A DNA stretch of 64,000 bases from Trichomonas vaginalis G3 (Eukaryota > Parabasalia > Trichomonadida > Trichomonadidae), in NCBI RefSeq assembly GCF_026262505.1, contig NC_067206.1:372001-436000 (forward strand). The letters run 5' to 3'. Both the position numbers and the translations under genes were made by a program. This document shows, piece by piece, positions 32,201 through 39,992 of the stretch. A model generated the notes under the pieces. That model saw only the letters and a list, made by a program, of their open reading frames with translations. It did not search any database and was not told the origin of the DNA. Numbering within the stretch: position 1 is the first letter of the stretch; every line of letters starts with the position of its first letter.

Positions 32201-32736
32201 TTCGTTGATATAATATATGGCAAAAGAAGTTGATTCGCAGCTGGATAATTGTAAATAAAAAAATATGGAAGGTGAGTAGATATTTCTCTTATTAAAAATA
32301 AACCCATCATGTTGGATGTATTATCAGTACGTGCTTTAATTAGACCTATGCCTCTATTTAAATATCTTCTGGAAAATTTTTCATCAGTTTCGCATGTTTT
32401 CTGGGCTACTTTTGCAATAAAATTCGAAAATATTAACATGTTGTTTGAGTTTTGACTTGAAAGAAGAGTATCGAATAATGGATATAATTCTGAAAGGTTA
32501 TCGAGAAAAAAATGGCATAAGGATGTAAGCCCTATATATAGTTTTAACAATGAAGTATTATCTTTGACTTCTGATAATGTTGTAAGATAATCTTTGGAAT
32601 CTGATATCCATTTTGCTAATTCTGTTTGATTTTTTAGTTGCAAAGTATCTCTTATATCATCCCATATCCGTTTCGTAAGGTTTTGAGCTTCCGAAAATGT
32701 AGTTGGGAGGACAATTCGAGAGACGGTACTTTCCAT
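26251..32736 (-). CDS. TOR: TOR-type phosphatidylinositol 3-kinase-related kinase
   Basis: A 2161-residue intronless gene. The N-terminal half is HEAT repeats. A FAT region follows at about 1080-1600. The kinase domain at about 1790-2110 shows HILVPGGPPS, the ATP lysine near 1857 (FLLKANEDLQ), GYILGLGDRHALNIM with the catalytic Asp near 2010, and HIDFGDCFEV with the DFG Asp near 2030. It then has FPELIPFRLTRMI. The last 33 residues are FATC, ending YNLAHLYSGWCPLW, which closely fits the TOR C-terminus. TOR kinases drive nutrient- and growth-dependent signalling. The stretch where the rapamycin-binding FRB domain should lie (about 1700-1790) is divergent and lacks its usual aromatic and Ser residues. 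Length is a little below the usual 2400-2500. Confidence 0.93.
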   Translation of the reverse strand: MESTVSRIVLPTTFSEAQNLTKRIWDDIRDTLQLKNQTELAKWISDSKDYLTTLSEVKDNTSLLKLYIGLTSLCHFFLDNLSELYPLFDTLLSSQNSNNMLIFSNFIAKVAQKTCETDEKFSRRYLNRGIGLIKARTDNTSNMMGLFLIREISTHLPYFFIYNYPAANQLLLPYIISTNDSIRTLALDVFTKYISILTRAHGNRQHKLTIRNTFNYAMNLLRDQRKYSTHGALGIMNAVISMRLFPSDVQASKFYTAIYPFTKNREMIIKALSYKVISLISLIDADFFLNSIWESYLTELNDLSKSPDAIPPLLDIIFSLIKFLPQPKKIINNNLISLFLTITYQATNLYYPMIVDIIAKIIQIDPDFFNINTSMLFSIINPVMFERKFIDLFPKLIKEIPPLIKQFSEGILFKIANEVTSSGQDSLSALKLIPLIPDIPFGYKEVLYEASTSYLFSKDGDLRVTASRAILYLSSSHRSLDQILKILSSTLSEPSPEIKVSFIEIFDEFYYEILAQKPVLNFLEILAKDDSPLVRISDYNLLKKLRPFSPIQVDVILRHAIRFHFMNIVCTNLVFERTKYLQSFPALLEAANQMIPMYSTLVLPLCIHIFSTRGKEVISVQTEHENQMTYHLIEVIQVILRNNKELILPHIKNIFPLFTSILGEYSDKHIKKIIIKTFSSFVEQSETPPEIYSIAPLLLENLMNIIATSNSTLLRVSAINLIGQCGAVTPQRVFGSKKFSQRVVDTDFHDIFKLQDQQSINSYFGQYIINRLHAMVDDRSLSSLREKTLTVAINVLAYMDAPNPASLEKIINIVLQYLREKIDSQKIVALSQLETLIYITKQRVTPYIPEIMNEINNIWMNPFLESIISVVTALVIVIHTDFSDFWGPIVPKLLETLASAYITKPIVTFLCLRLVALLSPISQQICQLALPQICSIISDDLVQNETKIGALESLLYISQNGNPLNFIAAIFSALFGICQSNSNKDVYNLARQVLYTLLVRIGSSSSLYIYRISDLFIDDQETKNNCLLIIQKTEETENLQITDFPFIQKSSLNQIHAKLPKVNDFDPLQIIYFFKLREAESTTRWNNWYRKALLTLISYAPCPVVSTCVELANVHQPLADYLFFPALLSTWKQLSIEFKSLLSKEFSEILHHQQIPNEILEKFITICELMEKSENPLQFETQDFLTLCTKAKLYSLAFYDAQDKYMQNPSPEAAIPIIEIAHQANRLSAVKSLIEVVPKSQTKHMLMRLGQWDLALRVFGEIIDCPNPEIEDFSSYLTAACNLHRYDLILDQKDKFDQFTKQEQKKIAFNYACASFFVKEYQQMLTYSLAMELDTLESHILLAYALILNNNMKRAEKTINSAFKLIAQQHSQKFKSLYSQVYPIIVQSQILYELTEVINFQGNPPSKVWRNRFINCEPTSEVLWDILKPRLVYAQDDTKGFMRGLTIFLHEKQFNMFNFMMKFQYPNFNTHTASPSIVLQYLRYLWALGQRHEALRMSRSLMEENPKLTKFPSLMIEYTDWMFITNGQNVQTLNDVAQILENLIKEISNQRGPADPSISLLNEKWAIANFMLFKQDKSNMNYAINAIRGFVPCITAQISVNFVDLAQLISVFFESVIDDQVLNVTSQIFSKIPPIKFVDAIPQLISQLGHENQRAADISGEIIKSLMKSSIQSLVFPLYVGTESANDNLHKNCKNLIQLALRFFPDITREAKKLRLSLINAASTLFEKWTMFAPDYLETLMDNVSNHVCPMDRLFLRLNFENIEQITNILSAGGDPSYFVELVKANSEKFICSIDNIRLCDVTEKNTEINVSHILVPGGPPSVYIEKIKDALEVLPSKQHPRRLEMIGTDGKQYIFLLKANEDLQLDLRMMQFFSLINTLVKKDFSLASDSISLRLYNILPLSTDIGLIQWIDGSDALHNLITEYRVFHGIDQVIEGHMMCQKSINDFNNLRPIQRLEIINETDVETSADDLRKVFWLKSPSADAWLERSLHFQKSMGISSIVGYILGLGDRHALNIMIDRSSGEVIHIDFGDCFEVDMRRVVFPELIPFRLTRMIIRAFGIGGVDSDFRAVCERVVNVARENSTPLKSVIEMFLNEPGEDYDNDEYTREQIISRLWDKLNGKDFDPEIALSVPQQVSALIEAARNKYNLAHLYSGWCPLW

Positions 32737-32743
32737 CTCTCGA

Positions 32744-32750
32744 AATATGA
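32744..32750 (-). promoter_or_regulatory. Initiator-like element of the TOR gene
   Basis: On the minus strand TCATATT, A(+1) at 32748, lies about 11 nt before the ATG. It matches TCAYW. Confidence 0.5.
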
Positions 32751-33071
32751 GCTGACATAATTTTAATCTTGTGGAATTAGGCTATTAATCATTGTTAAAT
32801 TGAGGAATTATGGAAACATTCCGAAATTTTGAAATTCAATTTGCCTCATCATTCTTTAGGCTTATGTTTATGATAGAATTAGGATTGCTGAACAAAATAT
32901 GTCAATATATCAAAGATTGATCACTGCTATTAATTGGATAAAATATATCTTGATGTTGAGTGAAAATGGTAGAGAAAATAGCTTTCTTTGTTTCACAAGT
33001 GCTTGATAATGATAAGGAAAAATGTTCTCATTGAAAATAGTAGCTTTCAGCAGGAAAAAGAAAAAATATTT

Positions 33072-33142
33072 TCCGACACGGGGAGTCGAACCCCGCTCCA
33101 GCGGATGAGAACCGCTTATCCTAACCGATGAACGATGTCGGA
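33072..33142 (-). tRNA. tRNA-Glu (CTC)
   Basis: A 71-nt cloverleaf on the minus strand. The acceptor stem TCCGACA/TGTCGGA is perfect. The anticodon stem AGCGG/CCGCT has loop TTCTCAT, giving anticodon CTC. The T arm GCGGGG-TTCGACT-CCCCG is intact. No intron. An A-run on the plus strand just before it is the T-run stop on the minus strand. Confidence 0.95.
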
Positions 33143-33421
33143 TTTACATTTCTTAAATTTCTATTTTTATAATAATCAAGATAATTCTGTGAAATACCAC
33201 ACAATTTCAAAAGAATTTACTCCACTTCATATTGCAGTATTTTCTGAGAACCATGAAACGCACTTATGTGTAAAATATCACCCCAAATATATGAAACTTC
33301 CCCCAATACCTTTAAAGGAATTATTTCAATTTAATGTTCCCATCAAAAAGATCTTTAAAATAAAAATGAAAAATTTCAAAAACAAACGATATATATTTTA
33401 TACTAATACAATATAAGAAAA
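33143..33421. other. Short spacer
   Basis: A plus-strand frame that begins inside the tRNA runs through here, but it has no family likeness and is not called. Confidence 0.4.
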
Positions 33422-34796
33422 CTACCATGCGCGCATCATCTTCATAGTTAGCAAAGCCAATTTATTAGCATTATCAACGCTAAATATTGGCATTGGTCCT
33501 CCATAATCATCATCTAGCAATCTAACATAAACGGCAAACGGATCTTTCACTTCCTTAACAAATCCAGGCACTTCATTCATTGCATTGAAAATATCTTCAT
33601 TAACTTTCTCTGCATCAGACACTTTTGATAACAGATTCATTCCAGTAGCTGCAATATTTCTATTTGATTGGTTCATTGAGTACAAAACGAAAGATGCAAT
33701 TTCATTCATCGTATTTGTCATCGTAACAGGGTTTTCAAGGCAAGACATTAAGAAATATGTTGCAGCTGCATGTAATATCGAATGATCTGGATTTGCTTTC
33801 ATCAAATCTGTTGTAACTTTCGGAAGTTTCGCGTAAAGAACGAATTCTGGTATAATTGGATCGAATTTGATCATAAATGCAAGAATATGTAATGCAGATA
33901 CTGATGCTCTTGTTCTGACTCGTTTTGGATCTGTTATCATTTCAACTGACTCTTGGAAAAGAGTTCTCATGACATCGAATGTCTTTGCGCATGCCAGGGA
34001 TGCCATAGCTTCCCATCTTGCGTCTTCGATGTAAGAAGGAAGCTCTCCCAAATCTCTGTTCAAAACTGCAAGAACAGAAGAGAGTTTCACTTCCTTTCGT
34101 AGTATCTTTGATGAGCTGGCAATCTTAATGATGTTATAATACGCGACAAGTAATGATCCGTTGTGATCTGTTCTACCGCAATTTTTCAATGCGGGAGAAT
34201 ACATTGATTCGAGTTCTTTGATGAGGACTTGTATAAATCCTACGTCGATGAGCCATTGCTGGACTTCTTTGAGCTCTTCATTTGGTCCGCAAAGTGCTTC
34301 GAAAAGAGAGAACACGGAAACATCATCAGCGTATGTAACGAGTTGTAGAATAAAGCCGCATGAATCTTTAATTGCATTTGGATCGATCAATAAACCTGAT
34401 AATGTTAATGAACTTAATCTCGGTAAAATTAAAGGATTTTCATCGATGTGTGGAAGTACACCCAATACTGCATTCATAAATCTTTGGTGTGCAAGCATTG
34501 CTTTCGTTAATTCTGGAAGTGAATGTTCTAATATTGAAAATGCTTTCGCGCTTAAATCTTTCTTTTCAGAATAAAATGTTAGTTGAAGTAATTCTTCAAC
34601 GTTTCTTACAAAACTGATGTTAGAAAATAAAACTATACAATTCTACCAATCCAGGATCTGCCGTCCTGAAAAGTCTAAAAGTAACAGGACGCTGAAGCAT
34701 CTCTTCCACTGAGGCGTCTTCAAGATTTTCTAAATCAGCGGCTCCTTGAGACAATTCCTCCAGGAAAGAAAGTTCATCCATTTCAAGATTTTGCAT
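33422..34796 (-). CDS. SAPS-like PP6 regulatory subunit, spliced
   Basis: The coding parts are 34639-34796 and 33422-34613, joined across a 25-nt intron to give 449 residues. The N-terminus (MQNLEMDELSFLEELSQGAA, then LEDASVEEML) and the next block (ADPGLVEF, FVRNVEELLQLTF) fit the start of the SAPS domain of protein phosphatase 6 regulatory subunits, where a leucine-rich acidic helix precedes 'KLIEFL...VLEELL'. The rest is an armadillo-like helical solenoid with VQQWLIDVGFIQVLIKEL, which fits the SAPS 'WLxxxxLIxxLI' pattern. SAPS proteins bind Sit4/PP6 phosphatase and act in TOR-linked growth control; the TOR kinase gene lies next door. Family assignment is by pattern only, so moderate confidence. 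The exon structure is better supported than the name. Confidence 0.6.
34614..34638 (-). other. 25-nt spliceosomal intron
   Basis: On the minus strand it runs from GTATAG to CTAACATCAG. The branch-site word CTAAC is fused to the 3' splice site, as in trichomonad introns (ACTAACACACAG). Removing it fuses the two coding frames exactly. Without splicing a stop occurs in the first exon's frame inside the intron. The 5' site departs from the usual GTAYGT. Confidence 0.75.
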
Positions 34797-35029
34797 GAAA
34801 GATTTTAATCTCCCTTTTTATCGTTAACAACGAAATATGTCTAATAAGCTAAATTAACGCTATTTTTCATAGCAAATTCCATGTTTCATGAAAAAAAATG
34901 CAAATATGAAATCAAAATCGCGATCAAAATGCTCCCCTAACTGAAAAATCAATACACATGCAATCTCCTTATGCTAAAGATAATCCGGTGTAAGTATTGA
35001 ATGATTTCGAATGTCAGAATTAGTGAGGT

Positions 35030-35039
35030 AAAAAGTGAC
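35030..35039 (+). promoter_or_regulatory. AAAAAGTGAC promoter word
   Basis: This copy lies 7 bp before the ATG at 35047. Copies of AAAAGTGAC or its complement also lie before the genes at 3408, 5573, 22413 (minus), 23344 (minus) and 38351. Confidence 0.45.
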
Positions 35040-35046
35040 AATCCAT

Positions 35047-36582
35047 ATGAGCAACGAAATTTCCATTGGAAGCTTGACTGCTGATAGCATTGCAAATTGG
35101 ATCCTAACGGAAACTTCTGCTCAATTCCAAGAAGATGATCTTTATGATATTATTCGCAATTTAATTAAAAATCAAACGATTAATTTTGACGAATTTCAAA
35201 GCCAAATGATAAAATTATTCCCAGAAGATGCAGAAAAATTAGTTTCAGATCTCAAAAGATTTCTAAATGCTTCATTAGAGCCTGCTCCTTCGAATAATTT
35301 CTATGAAAATAGCCAAACTAATGATAATTATGAAACTCCAGCAGGAGAATATAATAACGAAGGATCACCCAAAGATTACCCACTGGGATCTCCAAATGAA
35401 GATGAAGAGAAAGAAAAATCTTCACATTCAAAGTCAAAAAAGCACCATAGTAAGCATCACAGTCATCATCACCACCATCACCATAAACATCATCGTTCGT
35501 CTTCCGAAGCATCTGATAGCGACAATCCAGAAGAAAAACCTCCAGGAGAAACTCTACCAAATGATCCAATGGAACCACATGTACCCGATCCAAACGTTTT
35601 CACTCAAGATGAAATCAATGATATAAAGAAATCAGCGCGTTCAATCTTCCAAAACATGGTATCTCAATTTGGAAAAAGTCAATACGAACCACAAATCAGA
35701 CAACCGCGTCCAGATGATGGCGGTTCAGCTCGCCGTAGAGATAATAGACCTTCTGACAATTATAATAGAAATGATGACAGAAATCGCGATAATTCTAGAC
35801 AATACGATGACTCTTACAAGCGTTACGATGATTCAAACCGTATGCAAGATAATGATAGATACTACGACTCAAAGAGAAGAGATTATGACTCAAGAGACAA
35901 CGATTACGACTCAAAGAGAAGAGATTACGATACAAGAGATAGCGATTACGATTCTAATAGATATGGAGATAAATCCAGCAGATACGAACCTGATCAATGG
36001 CGTAGATCAGAAAATTCAAGAAATTATGACGACAAATCCAGACGAAGAAATGAATCTTCAACTAGATTTGAAGAAGACCCAAGGAAGCGCAGTGATTCAA
36101 GAGATTTTGAAGAAGATCCTAGAAAACGAAATGATTCTTACAGATATGATGACCCAAGGAAGCGTGGAGATGCAAGAGTATTTGAAGAAGATCCAAGGGA
36201 ACCTTCAAATAGATATGATGATCCAAGAAAACGCAGTGAATCAAGAGGATTTGAAGAAGATCCGAGAAAACGTGTAGATACATCAAGAAGATTCGAACCA
36301 CCTAAATATCCTCCACTAGGACATGTATTCATTGATCCAACAAGAGGACAACAGCCTCCATTCATTTTTCCTGTTCCACTTCACCCATATCCTCACATGC
36401 TTCCTATCAACGCGATGCCTCCTTTGCCTCCAATGCCAATGGACAATCCTCCTTTCCACAGAACATCTGATTACGCTGTAGATCCTAGAGATTCTCGAGA
36501 TTCAAGAGATTCTAGAGACTCGAGGGACTCAAGAGATTCAAGGAGCTCAAGAAAGCATAGTCATGATCGCTACAGACATTAG
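35047..36582 (+). CDS. Disordered His- and Arg/Asp/Ser-repeat protein
   Basis: 511 residues from the ATG at 35047 (MSNEISIGSL). Residues 1-80 form a small helical domain (TADSIANWILTETSAQ through AEKLVSDLKRFLNA). The rest is low complexity. It has a histidine cluster (about 130-155), then Arg/Asp/Tyr/Ser blocks (YDSRDNDYDSKRRDYD type, about 240-340), then repeated FEEDPRKR blocks (about 335-420). A Pro/Met-rich segment and a final run of DSR tripeptides follow. Such Arg-Asp/Arg-Ser tails occur in pre-mRNA splicing and mRNA-processing factors. No RNA-recognition motif is visible, so function is uncertain. It is presumably nuclear. Confidence 0.75.
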   Translation: MSNEISIGSLTADSIANWILTETSAQFQEDDLYDIIRNLIKNQTINFDEFQSQMIKLFPEDAEKLVSDLKRFLNASLEPAPSNNFYENSQTNDNYETPAGEYNNEGSPKDYPLGSPNEDEEKEKSSHSKSKKHHSKHHSHHHHHHHKHHRSSSEASDSDNPEEKPPGETLPNDPMEPHVPDPNVFTQDEINDIKKSARSIFQNMVSQFGKSQYEPQIRQPRPDDGGSARRRDNRPSDNYNRNDDRNRDNSRQYDDSYKRYDDSNRMQDNDRYYDSKRRDYDSRDNDYDSKRRDYDTRDSDYDSNRYGDKSSRYEPDQWRRSENSRNYDDKSRRRNESSTRFEEDPRKRSDSRDFEEDPRKRNDSYRYDDPRKRGDARVFEEDPREPSNRYDDPRKRSESRGFEEDPRKRVDTSRRFEPPKYPPLGHVFIDPTRGQQPPFIFPVPLHPYPHMLPINAMPPLPPMPMDNPPFHRTSDYAVDPRDSRDSRDSRDSRDSRDSRSSRKHSHDRYRH

Positions 36583-36915
36583 AAATTCTTTATATTAGTC
36601 TTATTTTTTGTTTATTTTTTTCAAAAAGAAAATTTAAAATAGAACTTGTTATTCATCTGTTTTCTAATAGAAACGCTTTATAGTGTACGCATAGTTGCAT
36701 CAAGAAGAATGAACATTTCATTACGACTCCAGAAAAAAATAAGGTGCTCAATTTTATTGACATTTTTTTTGCGACTCATATAAAAAATCATCTACTATTA
36801 GAGTACTAATGATTATTCGATTTATTCGTTTTTTTATAAAACAAAAAGGCAGAAAAAAGTTTTGGGAACTAAAGTAACAATCTCGGAATTCCTCGAGTTT
36901 TATGCTCGAAGGATT
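36583..36915. other. Presenilin 5' region
   Basis: Contains no separate gene. The presenilin frame is open upstream of the chosen ATG back to 36802 but holds no ATG. A neighbouring frame has an ATG at 36809 and runs through the A6 stretch at 36853-36858. Confidence 0.4.
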
Positions 36916-38172
36916 ATGAAGATTGCTATCCCTGTAGTAATTACTCTTCTACTAGATGTTTTTCTTACGCGTTTAAAAGAACAATCTTTCCTAAATACAA
37001 CTATCGATCGAACTATTACAGTTTTCACACGTACATCATCCTCATCGAGTGGAATTAGTACAAAATGGGCAATTATTCTTGCTGTTATACTAGTTGCTGG
37101 AATTTTCCTTGTTACAATTGTATTATTACTTTTATATTACTATGGGTGTACTAAATGTATTATAGTATGGATGGTTATAGCAGTTACACTACTTCTTTCA
37201 TATTATGTTTACCTAGCAGTTGGTGAAATTCCAAGTTTAGAAAATTGGCCGATTGATTGGATAACTGTCGTTTTCTTCCTCTTAAATATAGTCATTGTTG
37301 GAAATATGGCTGTATTTTGGCGTGCCCCAAAGATTGTTACTCAGATCATTTTGATTTTAATTTCTGTCATGACTTGCTGTGTCTTTCTTTTCCTTCCAGA
37401 CTGGACTGTATGGTTACTTCTAGGTATGCTTGTCATTTACGATATCTGCGTTGTATTATGTCCACGTGGTCCCTTACAATTACTAATTAAAAAATCACAA
37501 GAGCGTGGTGATGCAATTCCTGCTCTTATTTATAGTTCTGCAGCTTATACCTGGAAAGATGGACCTGAAGAGGAAGAAGAATCTCATGAAATCCAAATTG
37601 ACAGATCAACCGAGCAAGAAGAGAATAACCAATCCAATGAACCAAGTACTCACGAGAGTAACGAACAGACTAATCAAGAAACTAATGAACAAGAAGATAA
37701 AAAACCTTTGGAGAAAGATCCAGAAAATGGCCATCATAAGAAGCATAAAAAGAGGAGACCAAAGAAATTCCCACTTGGTTCAAAGAAAATACATCCAGCA
37801 GAGCCAAAAGAACTAAATTCTGAACAATCAACTGAATCTTCTTCTTCATCTTCATCAAGTTCATCATCAGAAGATGACAGTGAAGCGCTTGAATTAGAAT
37901 CGAAAGAAGGAATTAAACTCGGATTGGGAGATTTCGTTTTTTACGGAATTTTAATCAGTAGAGCTGCAAGAAAGGGTTGGGATACTTCTGTTGTATGTAT
38001 AGAAGCTGTTTTGCTCGGTCTTTCAATCACTTTAATCTTTCTTGCGATATTGGAAAGGCCTTTGCCTGCATTGCCTTTCTCACTTGTTTTAGGTATTATA
38101 TTCTATTTCATTATGCCATACACATTGAAGCCTTTCGCCCTGAACTTAAGAAAGCTTCTTTTGGTGTATTGA
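36916..38172 (+). CDS. Presenilin, gamma-secretase-type aspartyl protease
   Basis: 418 residues from the first in-frame ATG. Catalytic motifs are intact: YD with Asp176 (VIYDICVVLCPRGPLQLL), GLGDF with Asp339 (GIKLGLGDFVFYGILI), and PAL at 384-386 (LPALPFSLVLGIIFYF). About nine membrane spans are visible. Between the two catalytic spans lies a long cytosolic loop of about 130 residues, acidic then basic then Ser-rich (ESSSSSSSSSSSEDD). Presenilins cut membrane proteins inside the bilayer. The block before the chosen ATG (FLEFYARRI) matches the residues that lead into span 1 of other presenilins. The true start is therefore probably upstream, either from a non-ATG codon or behind a frame shift in the A6 run. 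Confidence 0.93.
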   Translation: MKIAIPVVITLLLDVFLTRLKEQSFLNTTIDRTITVFTRTSSSSSGISTKWAIILAVILVAGIFLVTIVLLLLYYYGCTKCIIVWMVIAVTLLLSYYVYLAVGEIPSLENWPIDWITVVFFLLNIVIVGNMAVFWRAPKIVTQIILILISVMTCCVFLFLPDWTVWLLLGMLVIYDICVVLCPRGPLQLLIKKSQERGDAIPALIYSSAAYTWKDGPEEEEESHEIQIDRSTEQEENNQSNEPSTHESNEQTNQETNEQEDKKPLEKDPENGHHKKHKKRRPKKFPLGSKKIHPAEPKELNSEQSTESSSSSSSSSSSEDDSEALELESKEGIKLGLGDFVFYGILISRAARKGWDTSVVCIEAVLLGLSITLIFLAILERPLPALPFSLVLGIIFYFIMPYTLKPFALNLRKLLLVY

Positions 38173-38350
38173 AATATTGTATATTGTTTATTTTTGTATG
38201 TTTTTAAGGATAAATATTGTTATATATAAGAATTATCGTTGATATTTAAAAGGACAACACTCCTTTTCAATTGTATATTATTGAGGAATTTTGCAAAAGT
38301 GACAGCGCGGGAATTTTTCTCCGTTATTTTTTTATATTTTTTTGATAAAA

Positions 38351-39703
38351 ATGACTGGTAAAATTCATTCTCCTCATATGTTAAAGAATCCAAAATCTCC
38401 TAAGACTCACTTAACCATGGAGCATATTAACCAGCTCATCAAAAAAAATCCATATAACTTGCCACCAGATGAAAAATTATTGACTATTAATGATGAAAAT
38501 AATGAAAGAGCAAAGACTGATATGAGACAGCGTTCAAGAACTCGAATAGAATTCAGACAACCTCAAAATCTTCCAAGATTACAAAGTGTGCATTCTGTTA
38601 TGGGAGAACCAGTTGATGAAATTAAGCCTGTAGCTACAGAACATCAAAGGAGACAACAAATGCATGGTTTTGTAGAACAAACACGTGATATTTTACTAGC
38701 TCAATTGAAAATTGGCAGAAAATCAAAAGAAATTGAACGTATTATGCAACAACAGCTTACTGAGCAAGGAATTATACAAACTCAGATTGCTAGAATTGCA
38801 GAAACTAATAACCAATACGATATGACATCAAATTCACTCAAAGCTGAGCTTAATAGAGCAAAAAAGGAATGTGATAAAGCACTTAACGAAAAGAAGCAAC
38901 TGCAAAGAGAGCTTAAATTCAAGTATGATACCATCGCGCGCATAAAAGCTGAAATTACAAAGAACGAAGATATCGTATTTTCATACAGAAACTACAGCGA
39001 ATTCCTCAAATCTCTTACTCCTCCTGGAGAGAATCCTCTAGACCGCTTCCAGGAACCTCAAACATTACTTAACGAATTTGAACAACTCGAATCTGATAAT
39101 CTCTTTCTCATACAGAAATGTTGCGAACTCGAGCAAGAAAGTGATCGTGCAATGGAAGATATTAGAAAAGAACTTACTACAGCCCAAGAAGAAAAGCGAA
39201 AAATGGAAAATGCGGAACAAAAAATTAATCCAATCGCAGTTCTTAACTGCAACGATACAGCCATACAACAAGATTCTCGCGCAACAGATGATGAGCTTGC
39301 CCAACTCTCCAAATACATTCAAAGCGCTTACGTTAAGTGTTTCGGAAGTAAAAGCGATTTCGGACCAACAACAATGCTCGAAAGACTTGAAAACGAGCTT
39401 GAAGTCTTATATAAAAAGATTGCAGAGCTTCCTCCTGAGTTTGTTAATGAGACACAAGCTCATATCGAGAAGGCAAGAAGAGATCAAGCGAGAGCTGACA
39501 GACAAGCTCAAAAACTCCTCGAACAGAGAAGAAAGACTGAACAGGCAATCGAGCGTGCAAATAGACCTGTTACTAAGAAGATGGGAAGACCTCTCAAGGT
39601 GCGTGTTTTGTCAATGCAACTTACTCATCATGTTAATGATGAAAAGAAAGCTCAGGATGAAAAATTACAAGAAGAACTTTTGTTCGGCTCTCTTGATGAC
39701 TAA
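38351..39703 (+). CDS. CFAP100/CCDC37-like axonemal coiled-coil protein
   Basis: 450 residues, start at ATG 38351 (MTGKIHSPHM). The N-terminus is basic and Pro-rich. About 100-230 is coiled coil of the DUF4200 type. The diagnostic stretch is YRNYSEFLKSLTPPGENPL followed by FQEPQTLLNEFEQLE and NLFLIQKCCELEQE. This fits CFAP100 (MIA1), whose partner is CFAP73 (MIA2); together they modify inner-arm dynein I1 on flagellar axonemes. A second coiled coil (about 370-420) is Arg/Gln/Ala-rich. Trichomonads carry several flagella, so an axonemal role fits. It could instead be another DUF4200 member (CCDC38 or CFAP73). Confidence 0.65.
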   Translation: MTGKIHSPHMLKNPKSPKTHLTMEHINQLIKKNPYNLPPDEKLLTINDENNERAKTDMRQRSRTRIEFRQPQNLPRLQSVHSVMGEPVDEIKPVATEHQRRQQMHGFVEQTRDILLAQLKIGRKSKEIERIMQQQLTEQGIIQTQIARIAETNNQYDMTSNSLKAELNRAKKECDKALNEKKQLQRELKFKYDTIARIKAEITKNEDIVFSYRNYSEFLKSLTPPGENPLDRFQEPQTLLNEFEQLESDNLFLIQKCCELEQESDRAMEDIRKELTTAQEEKRKMENAEQKINPIAVLNCNDTAIQQDSRATDDELAQLSKYIQSAYVKCFGSKSDFGPTTMLERLENELEVLYKKIAELPPEFVNETQAHIEKARRDQARADRQAQKLLEQRRKTEQAIERANRPVTKKMGRPLKVRVLSMQLTHHVNDEKKAQDEKLQEELLFGSLDD

Positions 39704-39992
39704 AATTTTGTTTGTTATTTGATTATTATGAACTGAAATTGCTTTTTTATCGCAAATTTGAGCAATATAAGATAAATAATTTTCTGTTAACCTTTCGTTG
39801 TGAACTCATAATATACTTATTTTAATACACTCATAAAAAAATTATATTTCACTGTATTTAATTGCTTGAAAACTCATTCCAGATTTCCAAAAAAATTTTG
39901 AAAATCAAAAAATGAAAAATTATTTAGCAAATTCACTCTTGGTATTTTTATTTTTTAAATTTTTTTGGAAAACTTCGATGAAGGAATTAAAA
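39704..39992. other. 3' spacer, nothing recognised
   Basis: AT-rich. Ends in the target duplication of the next element. Confidence 0.4.

Noticed and set aside
33135-33416. 93-codon frame overlapping tRNA-Glu
   Set aside because: It begins inside the tRNA, has no family likeness, and is AT-biased.
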